Below, piece after piece: positions 34,419-43,151 of a stretch of 64,000 bases of DNA. Position 1 is the first letter of the stretch, and the number at the start of each line of letters is the position of its first letter. Origin of the DNA: JAYFRL01 sp034925905. Its GTDB lineage: Bacteria; Bacillota; Clostridia; Lachnospirales; Anaerotignaceae. Below the pieces are notes generated by a model, which saw only the letters and a list, made by a program, of their open reading frames with translations, did no database searches and was not told the DNA's origin. The position numbers were made by a program, and so were the translations under genes. Location of the stretch: positions 32,532 through 96,531 of the forward strand of contig JAYFRL010000017.1 in assembly GCA_034925905.1 (NCBI GenBank). The letters are read 5' to 3'.

Positions 34419-34982
34419 ATGCCTGAGTTAAGCTGGGAAACGCTTTATGGCGCCTGCAAAAACTGCAAGAAGTGCAGGCTTTGGGAAATGCGGACGAATG
34501 TTGTTATTGGCGGCGGAAATAAAAATGCGGATATAATGCTTATAGGCGAAGGACCCGGAGCAAAAGAGGATGAGACAGGCATTCCTTTTGTGGGGGCGGC
34601 AGGGCAGCTGCTTGATAAAATTCTTGAGTCTGTGAATTTAAGCCGCAAGGATGTTTATATAGCAAACATAGTTAAATGCCGTCCTCCGGGCAACAGAGAC
34701 CCGCATGACAATGAGCAGGAAGCCTGTATGAATTATCTCAGGTATCAGCTTTTGTTAGTTAAGCCAAAGATAATAGTTTGCTTGGGGCGCATAGCCGCAA
34801 AGGCTATAATAGCCGAGGATTTTAAAATAACAAGAGACCGGGGCGTGTTTATAGAACGCAAAGGTTATTACATAATAGCTACTTACCACCCATCGGCGCT
34901 TTTAAGGGATGAAACAAAAAAAAGACCCACATGGGAGGATTTTAAACTTATAAAAACGAAATATGAAGAACTTAAAGAATAG
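34419..34982 (+). CDS. Family 4 uracil-DNA glycosylase (4Fe-4S)
   Basis: A 187-aa DNA-repair enzyme excising uracil. GACKNCKKCRLW and the later CRPPGN...EACMNYL supply four cluster cysteines; LIGEGPGAKEDETGIPFVG is motif A, and TYHPSALLR holds the motif B histidine. ATG 34419 lies 8 nt after CAGGAG. It sits between cdd and era; the frame ends 10 bases before my chosen era start. Confidence 0.92.
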   Translation: MPELSWETLYGACKNCKKCRLWEMRTNVVIGGGNKNADIMLIGEGPGAKEDETGIPFVGAAGQLLDKILESVNLSRKDVYIANIVKCRPPGNRDPHDNEQEACMNYLRYQLLLVKPKIIVCLGRIAAKAIIAEDFKITRDRGVFIERKGYYIIATYHPSALLRDETKKRPTWEDFKLIKTKYEELKE

Positions 34983-34992
34983 GGGTATGGTT

Positions 34993-35898
34993 TTGGCAAA
35001 AAAATTTCATTCGGGCTTTGTTTCACTTTTAGGCAGACCAAATGTTGGTAAGTCTACGCTCATGAACAAGCTTATAGGCGAAAAAATAGCCATTGTTTCA
35101 AACAAGCCGCAGACAACACGCAATAAAATACAATGCATTTTAACAACAGATGAATTTCAAGCCGTTTTCATAGATACACCGGGGATACATGCTCCAAAGC
35201 ATAAGCTTGGGCAATACATGGTTAAGGCGGCTGAAAGCAGCATGAGGGATGTTGATATTATTCTTATGCTTACGGAACCTAAAGAAGAAGTTCCCGAAAT
35301 AGACGAATATATAATCGAGAGGTTTAAAACCCAAAAAGCTCCGGTTATACTCGTTATAAACAAGATAGACACAGTTGATAAGGGGAAACTCCTTAAAACA
35401 ATAGAAAAGTATAAGAAAATTTATGAATTTAAAGAGTATGTGCCCATATCTTCGCTTAAAGGTGAAAATATAGATCTTCTCTTAAATGTCATTAAAAAAT
35501 ACCTGCCGGAAGGTCCCATGTATTTTCCGGACACAATGATAACCGACCAGCCTGAAAGGCAGATAATATCAGAAATAATAAGGGAAAAAATACTGCGCTG
35601 CTTAAACGAGGAAATTCCGCACGGCACAGCCGTTGAAATAACCCATATGAGAAAAAGGGATGATTCTGATATTATAGATATTGAGGCAACCATATTTTGC
35701 GAAAAAGATTCGCATAAAGGCATAATAATAGGCAAGCAGGGCTCCGTGCTTAAAAAGATAGGCACATGGGCAAGAGCTGATATTGAAGGCCTCTTAGGTT
35801 CGCATACAAATCTTAAACTTTGGGTTAAGGTTAAAAAAGACTGGCGGGACAATGATTTTCTGCTTAAAAATTTTGGCTATGATAAAAAAAATATATAA
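34993..35898 (+). CDS. era: GTPase Era
   Basis: A 301-aa ribosome-assembly GTPase binding 16S rRNA. G1 is GRPNVGKST, G2 lies around KPQTTRN, G3 is DTPGIH, G4 NKID; the C-terminal KH domain has KGIIIGKQGSVLKKIG. I choose TTG 34993, 7 nt after AGGGG; in-frame ATGs at 34987 and 34963 are either too near that site or lack one, so the exact N terminus is open. Length fits the family (~300). Confidence 0.92.
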   Translation: MAKKFHSGFVSLLGRPNVGKSTLMNKLIGEKIAIVSNKPQTTRNKIQCILTTDEFQAVFIDTPGIHAPKHKLGQYMVKAAESSMRDVDIILMLTEPKEEVPEIDEYIIERFKTQKAPVILVINKIDTVDKGKLLKTIEKYKKIYEFKEYVPISSLKGENIDLLLNVIKKYLPEGPMYFPDTMITDQPERQIISEIIREKILRCLNEEIPHGTAVEITHMRKRDDSDIIDIEATIFCEKDSHKGIIIGKQGSVLKKIGTWARADIEGLLGSHTNLKLWVKVKKDWRDNDFLLKNFGYDKKNI

Positions 35899-35939
35899 AA
35901 AGCTCAATAAAAAAGCTCAATAAAAACGGAGGGATAATT

Positions 35940-36992
35940 GTGAAAGCTATTTTAAAAACAGGAGAAGGCGTAGGGTTTTCTTATGAAGAAATAGAAAAGC
36001 CGTCCCCAAAGGCAAATGAAGTGCTTATAGACGTTAAGGCTGCGGCAATATGTGGAACGGATATCCATTATTACCATTGGAACCAGGCTGCGAAAAACTT
36101 TGTTGCAAATTTCAATGTGGGCTTTCCTTTTATTGTCGGGCACGAATGCGGCGGAGTTATAGCCGAGGTGGGAAGCGATGTTAAAAACTTTAAGGTTGGG
36201 GATAAAGTGTCTCTTGAAACCCATATATATTGCGGCAAATGCTACCAGTGCCAAAATGACATGGCAAACAACTGCCAGCATATGGAAATATACGGTGCAA
36301 GCTATCCGGGATGTTTTGCGGATTATGCGCTTGCTCCTGAAAATATTCTCTTTAAACTGCCGGATTCCGTTTCGTTTGAGGAAGGCGCCCTTTTTGAGCC
36401 TGCCGGCGTTGCCATGCATGCCATTGAAAAAGCCGAGCTTATGCCTGGAGACACTGTTCTTGTTATGGGGTGCGGAGCAGTTGGCCTTTTTGCCGTAAAA
36501 ATTTTGCTTGCCTGCGGCGCTTCAAGGGTTATTGCTGCCGATATAGATACATATAGGCTTGATATGGCTAAAAAATTCGGCGCTATAGCCGTTAATACAG
36601 CTAAAGAAGATTTAGGCAGGATAGTTAGCGAGCTTACCGAAAAAAGAGGCGGAGTGGATGTCATTCTTGAAATGACAGGGTCACCGAAGGTTTATGAAAA
36701 GCTTTTCAGCTATCTTCGTCCGGAAGGCAGAGTGGTTACAGTCGGGCATCCGGGAGAAAACGTTTCCATAAACATAACACAAAGCATAAACCTTAAGGGT
36801 GCGCGTATAAAGGGTGTTTTCGGAAGACGCATATGGGAAACATGGTGGAAGCTTTCTTCACTTGTGGAATCCGGCAAAGTAAACCTTTTAGACGTTGTTA
36901 CGCATAGATTTGCTTTTTCGGATTATGAAAAGGCTTTTGAGCAGATTCCAAAAGGAGCCGGCAAAATTTTGTTTATTAAAGAAACGAAATAG
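35940..36992 (+). CDS. Zinc-dependent polyol/sorbitol-type dehydrogenase
   Basis: A 350-aa medium-chain dehydrogenase. Catalytic zinc ligands lie in CGTDIHYYHW and GHECGG; the structural zinc loop is CGKCYQCQNDMANNC; the cofactor fold is VLVMGCGAVGLFAVK followed by DIDTYRLDMAKKFGA (Asp suggests NAD). It resembles sorbitol/xylitol/L-threonine dehydrogenases; substrate not fixed. Start is GTG 35940 after GGAGGG. A short duplication, AAAAGCTCAATAAA twice, lies just upstream (35897-35928). Confidence 0.88.
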   Translation: MKAILKTGEGVGFSYEEIEKPSPKANEVLIDVKAAAICGTDIHYYHWNQAAKNFVANFNVGFPFIVGHECGGVIAEVGSDVKNFKVGDKVSLETHIYCGKCYQCQNDMANNCQHMEIYGASYPGCFADYALAPENILFKLPDSVSFEEGALFEPAGVAMHAIEKAELMPGDTVLVMGCGAVGLFAVKILLACGASRVIAADIDTYRLDMAKKFGAIAVNTAKEDLGRIVSELTEKRGGVDVILEMTGSPKVYEKLFSYLRPEGRVVTVGHPGENVSINITQSINLKGARIKGVFGRRIWETWWKLSSLVESGKVNLLDVVTHRFAFSDYEKAFEQIPKGAGKILFIKETK

Positions 36993-37142
36993 AAAAAAAT
37001 ACCAACACTTTGCAGATTACTGCAAAGTGTTGATTTTACGGCATATTTATTCTTTGGCCTTCAAATATGGAATTATTAATCAGTATCAAAAAAAATGCCT
37101 TGGAAAATCTAAATATATAAAAATTATATGAGGGTGTTTTGT

Positions 37143-37292
37143 ATGGACTTTTTTTGGAGGCTTTTTTTAGCAAGCGGAAACATAGAGGCATATCTGGGTT
37201 TTAAGGAAGCTTGTTTACAACCGAAGGATGAAAATAAAACAGCCGATTTTTTTTCGGTTAATCAGCAAGAAAAGATATACAGGCTGTTTTAG
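37143..37292 (+). CDS. yqzL: YqzL-like small protein
   Basis: A 49-aa protein starting MDFFWRLFLASGNIEAYLGF, which matches the YqzL signature (aromatic start, W, SGxIxAYLxxKE). YqzL genes lie next to era in Firmicutes; here one gene intervenes. The ATG follows GAGGGTG by 9 nt and the TAG is at 37290. It is often missed because of its size. Function unknown. Confidence 0.8.
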   Translation: MDFFWRLFLASGNIEAYLGFKEACLQPKDENKTADFFSVNQQEKIYRLF

Positions 37293-37312
37293 CGAATTTT
37301 GGAGAAAATAGA

Positions 37313-38905
37313 ATGAAAAAAAGAAAAAGCGGAATACTCTGCCATATTTCAAGCCTGCCTTCTGATTTCGGCATAGGTGATTTCGGGAGCGGTGCATATG
37401 ATTTTGTGGATTTTCTTGAAAGAAGCAAACAAAGCCTCTGGCAGGTGTTGCCTATGGGAATGACCGGCTTAGGGAATTCTCCATATCAATGTTTTTCTTC
37501 TTTTGCAGGCAATGTGTTTTTTATCTCTCCGGGGATATTGTTTGAAAAAGGGTATATAAGCGAAAAAGATTTAAAAAAAGCGAAGTCCGCAGATTTTTAC
37601 AAGGTTGATTATGACGAGGTAAGGGCTGCGAAAGGACGTATTTTTGAAAAAGCTTTTTTCAGCTTTTCAACAGGGGCAACGGAGGCTGAGAAACAAAAAT
37701 ATTTGGAATTTTGCGCTGAAAACGACTATTGGCTTTCAGATTATTCTCTTTTTATGTCGCTTAAGGAATACTTTATAAAAAAAAGAAAAGAAGAAGGGAA
37801 AAATTCCGAATACAAAGCTTTTTTGGAAGAAACGCCATATATCAAAGATGAAAAGCTAAAAAGGGATTATTATTTAAACGGAGCATGGATCAGCTTTCCT
37901 AAAGACTTAAGGCAAAGGGAAGCAGGAGCTTTAAAAGAATATTCTTATTTACTTAGAAAAGAAACGGAATTCAATAAATTTTTGCAGTTTGAATTATTCA
38001 GTGAGTGGAATGAAATTAAAAAATATGCAAACCTTAAAGGCATTGAGATAATAGGAGATATGCCTATTTTCCCTGCTTATGACAGCGCAGACGTTTGGGC
38101 ATGGCAAAAGGGCTTTGATTTGGATGCAAAAGGCTTCCCTGTTGAGGTTTCAGGTGTTCCGCCAGATTATTTCAGCGAAAAGGGACAACTTTGGGGCAAC
38201 CCTTTATACGTTTGGAAAGAACACAAAAAAGATGGCTATAAATGGTGGGTTAACCGCCTTTCTCATGCTTTTAAACTTACGGACTATGTGCGAATAGACC
38301 ATTTTAGGGGCTTTGTTGATTTTTGGGCGGTTCCTTTCGGAAGCGAGGATGCGCTTGGCGGGAAATGGAAAGAAGGCCCTAAGGCAGAGATATTTGAAGC
38401 TTTTTCCAAAAAAAATGATTTGGATTTTATAATAACCGAAGACCTGGGGATAATAACTGACGAGGTTGTAAAACTTAAAAAAGAGTTTGGTTTTTTTGGC
38501 ATGGAGGTTTTGCAGTTTGCTTTCGAAGATGATTCAGACAATTGCCATTTACCGCATAACCACGAAAAAGAAAGCGTTGTATACACAGGAACGCATGATA
38601 ACAACACAACTGCTGCGTGGTATCAAGGCCTGCCAGAGGAAGCAAAGGACCGTTTTAGGAGATATTTAAACAGCTGCGGAGAAAGCCCGGCGTATGATCT
38701 TATGCGCGCTGCTTTTATTTCAGTATCCCAGTTTGCAATTATACCAATTCAAGATGTTTTAGGTTTGGGAGAAGAATGCAGAATGAATATCCCGGGAACG
38801 CCCAAAGGGAACTGGGAGTTTAGACTGCAAGAAGGAATGCTTGGGGATATAACGGCTGAAAGCCTTAGGTATCTTTCTAAGCTTTTCAAAAGAAATGAGA
38901 AATAA
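37313..38905 (+). CDS. malQ: 4-alpha-glucanotransferase
   Basis: A 530-aa GH77 amylomaltase that transfers alpha-1,4-glucan segments in glycogen or maltodextrin use. GDMPIFPAYDSADVW, VRIDHFRGF (nucleophile Asp), ITEDLGIIT (acid/base Glu) and YTGTHDNNT (third carboxylate) are intact, and the N terminus has LPSDFGIGDFG and FSSFAGN. Standard length. It is followed by a terminator and stands apart from other glycogen genes. Confidence 0.94.
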   Translation: MKKRKSGILCHISSLPSDFGIGDFGSGAYDFVDFLERSKQSLWQVLPMGMTGLGNSPYQCFSSFAGNVFFISPGILFEKGYISEKDLKKAKSADFYKVDYDEVRAAKGRIFEKAFFSFSTGATEAEKQKYLEFCAENDYWLSDYSLFMSLKEYFIKKRKEEGKNSEYKAFLEETPYIKDEKLKRDYYLNGAWISFPKDLRQREAGALKEYSYLLRKETEFNKFLQFELFSEWNEIKKYANLKGIEIIGDMPIFPAYDSADVWAWQKGFDLDAKGFPVEVSGVPPDYFSEKGQLWGNPLYVWKEHKKDGYKWWVNRLSHAFKLTDYVRIDHFRGFVDFWAVPFGSEDALGGKWKEGPKAEIFEAFSKKNDLDFIITEDLGIITDEVVKLKKEFGFFGMEVLQFAFEDDSDNCHLPHNHEKESVVYTGTHDNNTTAAWYQGLPEEAKDRFRRYLNSCGESPAYDLMRAAFISVSQFAIIPIQDVLGLGEECRMNIPGTPKGNWEFRLQEGMLGDITAESLRYLSKLFKRNEK

Positions 38906-38936
38906 AAAATTAAAAAACTGAGGCTTTATGCTACAA

Positions 38937-38960
38937 CCCCTCAAGGTACTCCTCGAGGGG
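38937..38960. terminator. Terminator between malQ and the LysE gene
   Basis: CCCCTCAAGG pairs with CCTCGAGGGG (one A-C mismatch) around a 4-nt loop; a TCGTTTTAT tract follows. Serves convergent genes. Confidence 0.75.
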
Positions 38961-38972
38961 TCGTTTTATTTG

Positions 38973-39560
38973 TTATATTATCATAAGCTTAAGCGCGCAA
39001 TAGATTAAAAATGCAGCCATAATCGTGTTTATAACACGGCTGTATTTATCGAAAAACCTGCAAAACAAAACCCCGCAGCTTGCCCATGTCCAGTTTGCAG
39101 AATTTGCGGCTATTGCCGGAAGCATTGCAAAGGCAAGTATTGTTTTTGAGGAGCTGTAATAAGGCAAAACAAAGGCTGAAAGCGTTGTAAGCCCGTAAAG
39201 CGAAAATCTTATGTTTATGAACTGGAACAGAAAACCGGTTAAAAAGCCGCAGGGCTTGTCCTGATAATTTTTGGAGGGCTTGTTTTTTACAACTTTATAG
39301 GCTATGTAAAATATATATAAAGCCCCGGCATATTTCATAAAGGGCATTATTTTTGGTATGAGTTTTGAAAGGCTTATTGTAAACAGAGCACAGAAAGACA
39401 TAACTAGAACCTCCCCGCAGAGGTTGCCTAAGAGCAGGTATTTGCCTTTTTTAAGCCCGTACCTGGACGTATTGTTAAATGCAAGGATGTTATTTGGACC
39501 TGGCGAAAAGGCATTTGCAAAAATGTATATTATGAATGGAACAAAAATATCTTTCGGCAA
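38973..39560 (-). CDS. LysE/RhtB-family amino-acid exporter
   Basis: A 195-aa membrane protein with about five to six hydrophobic segments. The N terminus FVIYIFANAFSPGPNNILAFNNTSRYG carries the family's SPGPN motif, followed by the conserved glycine-rich KGKYLLLGNLCGE. Such proteins export amino acids by proton antiport. Transcribed toward malQ and not operonic with it. Substrate unknown. Confidence 0.85.
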   Translation of the reverse strand: MPKDIFVPFIIYIFANAFSPGPNNILAFNNTSRYGLKKGKYLLLGNLCGEVLVMSFCALFTISLSKLIPKIMPFMKYAGALYIFYIAYKVVKNKPSKNYQDKPCGFLTGFLFQFINIRFSLYGLTTLSAFVLPYYSSSKTILAFAMLPAIAANSANWTWASCGVLFCRFFDKYSRVINTIMAAFLIYCALKLMII

Positions 39561-39749
39561 CGAAAAGCCTCCCTGATTATTTTTTAATTTAATAACGCAT
39601 AATATTGTAAATTTAAAGCATTTTTTATAATAAGTATAATATTTTAAGCCTTTACCGGAATAAAAACAGGGGTTATGCTCTAATATGTAATAAGGAAATA
39701 ATTGAAAAACGCCTGTTTTCAGCTTAAAATTGACTTGGGAGGTGCTTTC

Positions 39750-39836
39750 TTGAAAGCTCTTAAAATACTCATCATTTTGTTTTTATTGCTTTTGATTATA
39801 CCGCGGTATGTTTATGCACTTTTCATGTTTTTTTAA
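39750..39836 (+). CDS. Possible 28-residue membrane peptide
   Basis: TTG 39750 lies 5 nt after a perfect GGGAGGTG site and opens a 28-codon frame, MKALKILIILFLLLLIIPRY and eight more residues, ending at TAA 39834. It is one basic start followed by a single hydrophobic helix. No family is recognised. The strong ribosome site is the main evidence; rdgB begins 70 nt later. Confidence 0.4.
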   Translation: MKALKILIILFLLLLIIPRYVYALFMFF

Positions 39837-39906
39837 AAAAGCTGTACGCTTTCGGGATATGCGTTTATAATTAACGTATATGGTTATACGGGGGCGCTTG
39901 GTTATA

Positions 39907-40500
39907 ATGAAAGAAATTATATTTGCTACAAAAAACAAAGGCAAGGCAAGAGAAGTTTCCGCCATGCTGCGTGGCTTTGACATAGACATAAGGACTATGG
40001 AAGAAGCCGGGATAAATATTGATATAGAAGAAACAGGGGAAACCTTTGAAGAAAACGCAATTATAAAAGCCGTTGCCGTTATGCGTGAAAGCGGTAAAGC
40101 GGCCATCGCAGACGATTCGGGGCTTGAGGTTGATTATCTTAACGGAGAGCCGGGAGTTTATTCAGCAAGGTACATGGGTGAGGAAACTCCATATGAAATA
40201 AAAAATAAAAAAATAATAGAGCTTCTTAAAGACGCAAAGGGCGAAAAAAGAAAAGCAAGATTCATATGCGCCATTGCCGTTGCCTTCCCGGACAGGGAAA
40301 CCTTTGTCTGCCGCGGTGTTTTTGAAGGTTATATAGCCTATGAGCCTAAGGGTAAAAACGGTTTTGGCTATGATCCGATATTTTTTCTTCCCGAATACAA
40401 CATGACTTCAGGAGAAATCGACTCGGAGCTTAAAAACAAAATAAGCCACAGGGCGAAGGCCCTTAAAGCCATGACGGACAGGCTAAAAGATTTTTTTTAA
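39907..40500 (+). CDS. RdgB/HAM1 non-canonical purine NTP pyrophosphatase
   Basis: A 197-aa house-cleaning enzyme hydrolysing XTP and ITP to the monophosphates. EIIFATKNKGKAREVSAML is the N-terminal signature; ADDSGLEVDYLNGEPGVYSARY and GKNGFGYDPIFF are diagnostic. The ATG at 39907 is preceded by ACGGGGGCGC at long spacing; TTG 39898, three codons upstream, is an alternative. It overlaps the end of the convergent DUF5131 gene by four bases. Confidence 0.92.
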   Translation: MKEIIFATKNKGKAREVSAMLRGFDIDIRTMEEAGINIDIEETGETFEENAIIKAVAVMRESGKAAIADDSGLEVDYLNGEPGVYSARYMGEETPYEIKNKKIIELLKDAKGEKRKARFICAIAVAFPDRETFVCRGVFEGYIAYEPKGKNGFGYDPIFFLPEYNMTSGEIDSELKNKISHRAKALKAMTDRLKDFF

Positions 40501-41210
40501 AAAAGGTCTATTTTTGCTTTTTGCGCCTGAGAATGCTGGTATATTCTTTTTATGCGGTATAGCTTTCCGTCCTTAACTAAGCGTGCTCCGGTTTGTTTAA
40601 AGCGGAAAGAAACATTTGCCTTCCTGCATGCCTCTCTTATGCCAAGTATCCATGAATAATCGCATATCCGAGCCTCGTTACCGGATTCTCCGCCGGCTAT
40701 AACCTGTTTTATGCCGTGTGTAAGGTATGGCGAAAGGTCTATTGCGCTAAGGCAAGGCTCGCATATTATAAATTTTTCTTTTATCGGCAGTTCTATGAAT
40801 AAAGGCAGCCTTGAATCGCATGCCACCTGGTTTTCAACGGTGCAGCCTATGCTTACGTTTTCATAGCCGTCACCCCAGTCGGGCGGAACAACGCTTAAAA
40901 AACGGTGTATGCGTTTTGTTAAAAACAAAAATTTTAAATCACTTCTTTCTTTCATCATGGACCAAGCTTCAGCACGCCATTCATCCGCTTCCTCTACAAA
41001 AAAATCAGAGGTGAAACAGGTGAAAACGGTTTCACCGGAAGGAATGGCATAGCTTTTATCCCTTTTTCTTTTTACAGGAAGGGAAAACGAAGAATTTTTT
41101 CTTACTATGCTGCTGTCTATATCATATTTTTTATCACGCCTGTAGACGTAACAATTTTCGCATCCGGCGCTGAATTTTCGGCATCCGTGCCAAGGATTCC
41201 ATTCTGCCAA
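40497..41210 (-). CDS. DUF5131 (phage Gp37/Gp68-type) protein
   Basis: A 237-aa protein opening AEWNPWHGCRKFSAGCENCYV, which gives the three clustered cysteines of this radical-SAM-like family; VFTCFTSDFFVEEAD, FLFLTKRIHRF, NVSIGCTVENQ and VIAGGESGNEAR are further family landmarks. The TTG at 41210 has AAGGAGG 9 nt upstream; the open frame continues upstream into tRNA-Gly and cannot be coding there. Its reaction is unknown, though cluster-binding is expected. Confidence 0.85.
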   Translation of the reverse strand: MAEWNPWHGCRKFSAGCENCYVYRRDKKYDIDSSIVRKNSSFSLPVKRKRDKSYAIPSGETVFTCFTSDFFVEEADEWRAEAWSMMKERSDLKFLFLTKRIHRFLSVVPPDWGDGYENVSIGCTVENQVACDSRLPLFIELPIKEKFIICEPCLSAIDLSPYLTHGIKQVIAGGESGNEARICDYSWILGIREACRKANVSFRFKQTGARLVKDGKLYRIKRIYQHSQAQKAKIDLF

Positions 41211-41283
41211 GCTTTTCCGCCTCCTTATGAAGAAAGTATAGCATACCGGGATACAAAAATAAATGCGCTGATACAAAAAATAC

Positions 41284-41312
41284 TTGACGAAGAGTTTTTT
41301 GTAACATATAAT
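41284..41312 (+). promoter_or_regulatory. Promoter of the tRNA cluster
   Basis: TTGACG (41284-41289), 17-nt spacer, TATAAT (41307-41312), 15 nt before the first tRNA. Confidence 0.8.
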
Positions 41313-41327
41313 ATCTATTGTTGATTT

Positions 41328-41398
41328 GCGGGTGTAGTTCAATGGTAGAACGTCAGCCTTCCAAGCTGAACACGTGAGTTCGATTCTCATCACCCGCT
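41328..41398 (+). tRNA. tRNA-Gly (TCC)
   Basis: Acceptor GCGGGTG pairs with CACCCGC; the D-loop has AGTTCAATGGTAGAAC; the anticodon loop CTTCCAA gives TCC; the T-arm contains GTTCGATTC. No encoded CCA. Cloverleaf complete at 71 nt. Confidence 0.95.
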
Positions 41399-41414
41399 TA
41401 TAAAGCATCCATGT

Positions 41415-41488
<74 letters not shown>

Positions 41489-41509
41489 CTTTTTTTTATC
41501 TTAAAAAAT

Positions 41510-41595
41510 GCGGACATGGCGAAATTGGTAGACGCGCCAGACTTAGAATCTGGTGGGGTAAACCCGTGCAGGTTCAAGTCCTGTTGTCCGCACCA
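41510..41595 (+). tRNA. tRNA-Leu (TAG)
   Basis: Class II tRNA with long variable arm (TGGTGGGGTAAACCCGT region). Acceptor GCGGACA pairs with TGTCCGC; anticodon loop CTTAGAA gives TAG; T-arm GGTTCAAGTCC; CCA is encoded at 41593-41595. It is the last tRNA before the accessory region. Confidence 0.95.
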
Positions 41596-41596
41596 C

Positions 41597-41631
41597 AAAA
41601 AGCCCTGATTTTTAACAAATCGGGGCTTTTT
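41597..41631. terminator. Terminator of the tRNA cluster
   Basis: AAAAAGCCCTGATTT pairs with AAATCGGGGCTTTTT around TTAAC, directly after tRNA-Leu. Confidence 0.9.
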
Positions 41632-41670
41632 CATAACTATTTTTGCCATTTCAAAACCACAGCTTAATGA

Positions 41671-41692
41671 TTTAGTGCACATTTAGTGCACA
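41671..41692. repeat. 11-bp tandem repeat near tRNA-Leu
   Basis: TTTAGTGCACA occurs twice in tandem (41671-41681, 41682-41692). Its place just beyond a tRNA-Leu and before foreign-looking genes would suit an integrase arm-type or attachment-site remnant, but no integrase is visible. The rest of 41632-41816 shows nothing else. Confidence 0.5.
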
Positions 41693-41816
41693 AGCGCTTT
41701 TTTTGACCGTAATTTATGAAATATCGTACCCGTCAATGATCTAATAAAATAATTTATAAACCAAAGCATCGGAGCAGCTTTTAGCTTGTTTCGATGCTTT
41801 TCTAATAATGTTCCTG

Positions 41817-42872
41817 TTACTCAACTATCAGATTACACACAAATACGGTTGCATTACCTGCATTTTTTAGAATGGCGGGATTTGTTAAAACAGTCCATGT
41901 GACAGTACTTTGAGTATCATCGACTACTACAGATTTTAAGATTAATTCATCTATATCATAAAGTTCCACAGTAGTGGTACCTGTCTCTGTATACGCTGTA
42001 AACGATACAGAAGTAATTGATTCGGGATTGCTTAGTGAAATCGATTGATTCGGTTCAATTTCGGTACAAACTACAGGGGGTTGCTCTTCTTCAAATTTAC
42101 TGATAGCTTCAAGGACGGCCGCCAGCGCCGCTTCCTTTTGGGCAGCGGCATTAATCAAGTCCTTAGCCGCATTTACTTTTCTTTCGGGGCTTAAACACTT
42201 ATCTGCTCCGATCTCCTGCAGGGTTTTGCAGAAAAATATCCTTAAGCAGCGAACAATTTGCGCTTCGTCCGCCAGTATATCTAAAACCCATTCTTCGATG
42301 GTTTGCGGTTGACTAAATACTTCGGGCATGGTCCATCCTCCTCCTGCTACGACGTTTCTTATATAAACGGTTACGATACCTGTGTTTTGTAAGGTTACTT
42401 GAGATGGATCAAAGGCTCCAATTAGAGATATTGTATAATTTGCTGGTACATCATTAAAATTTAGTGCAGTTCCTATTACCTCCCCTACAAATATCGCAGA
42501 TATTTCACCGCCTGTAACACCAGGGTCAATCTTAGCTTCAAAAGTAATGGTCGTGATAGTTGGACTTGATGATGTCACCTGATATGAAGCCCCAGGGACG
42601 AGCGTTATATAATCGTCCGGCTCCTCATCTATAATCTTGCTGATGGCTTCAAGGACAGCCGCCAGCGCCGCCTCCTTTTGGGCGGCAGCGTTAATCAGAT
42701 CAGAAGCCAATTTTACCTTTCTTTCGGAGGTCATATATTTCTCGGTTGATATCTCATGTAGGGTTTTGCAGAAAAATATCCTTAAACAGCGAACAATTTG
42801 CGCTTCGTCCGCCAGTATATCTAAAATCCATTCTTCGATTGTTTGCGGTTGATTGCATGTCTCTTCGGGCAT
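41817..42872 (-). CDS. Internally duplicated protein of unknown function
   Basis: A 351-aa protein with two copies of a ~75-residue helical module: QPQTIEEW(I/V)LDILADEAQI, then VRCLRIFFCKTL(H/Q)EI and INAAAQKEAALAAVLEAISK (residues ~8-85 and ~190-270). Each is followed by a predicted beta-rich domain rich in Ser/Thr and Val (for example SITSVSFTAYTETGTTTVEL). The DNA of the two modules is also nearly identical, so the duplication is recent. ATG 42872 follows AGGAGG; earlier in-frame codons lack a site. I recognise no family. Its neighbours are the repeat chimera and the hydrolase, all on the minus strand. Confidence 0.65.
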   Translation of the reverse strand: MPEETCNQPQTIEEWILDILADEAQIVRCLRIFFCKTLHEISTEKYMTSERKVKLASDLINAAAQKEAALAAVLEAISKIIDEEPDDYITLVPGASYQVTSSSPTITTITFEAKIDPGVTGGEISAIFVGEVIGTALNFNDVPANYTISLIGAFDPSQVTLQNTGIVTVYIRNVVAGGGWTMPEVFSQPQTIEEWVLDILADEAQIVRCLRIFFCKTLQEIGADKCLSPERKVNAAKDLINAAAQKEAALAAVLEAISKFEEEQPPVVCTEIEPNQSISLSNPESITSVSFTAYTETGTTTVELYDIDELILKSVVVDDTQSTVTWTVLTNPAILKNAGNATVFVCNLIVE

Positions 42873-43028
42873 TTTAATTCGCCTCCTAGTATATGTTATT
42901 ATTTTGCAGGAGGTTTTGCTATTCTGCTTATCCTTCGAATTTGATAATTGCATACATTGCAGTCCAGTTTTAGGCGTAAATACCGCTTGCCGGTTGCCTA
43001 CAAACCATTGATATTACAGGATTTCTCC

Positions 43029-43151
43029 AAGTCCTATAATTTCACTCCGACCACAAAAGTCCGTCGATTTTGAATCGACGGACTTTTGTTTCGCCTGTAT
43101 TCATGCGGGTTTGCAGGCTCTAAATAAGATGTAAGTCCTATAATTACACTC
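43029..43151. repeat. 19-bp direct repeat flanking the hairpin
   Basis: AAGTCCTATAATTTCACTC (43029-43047) recurs as AAGTCCTATAATTACACTC (43133-43151), one mismatch, 104 bp apart, bracketing the hairpin at 43054. Confidence 0.7.

Noticed and set aside
41211..41408. Longer N terminus for the DUF5131 protein
   Set aside because: It would read through tRNA-Gly and its promoter. TTG 41210 has AAGGAGG and matches the family start.
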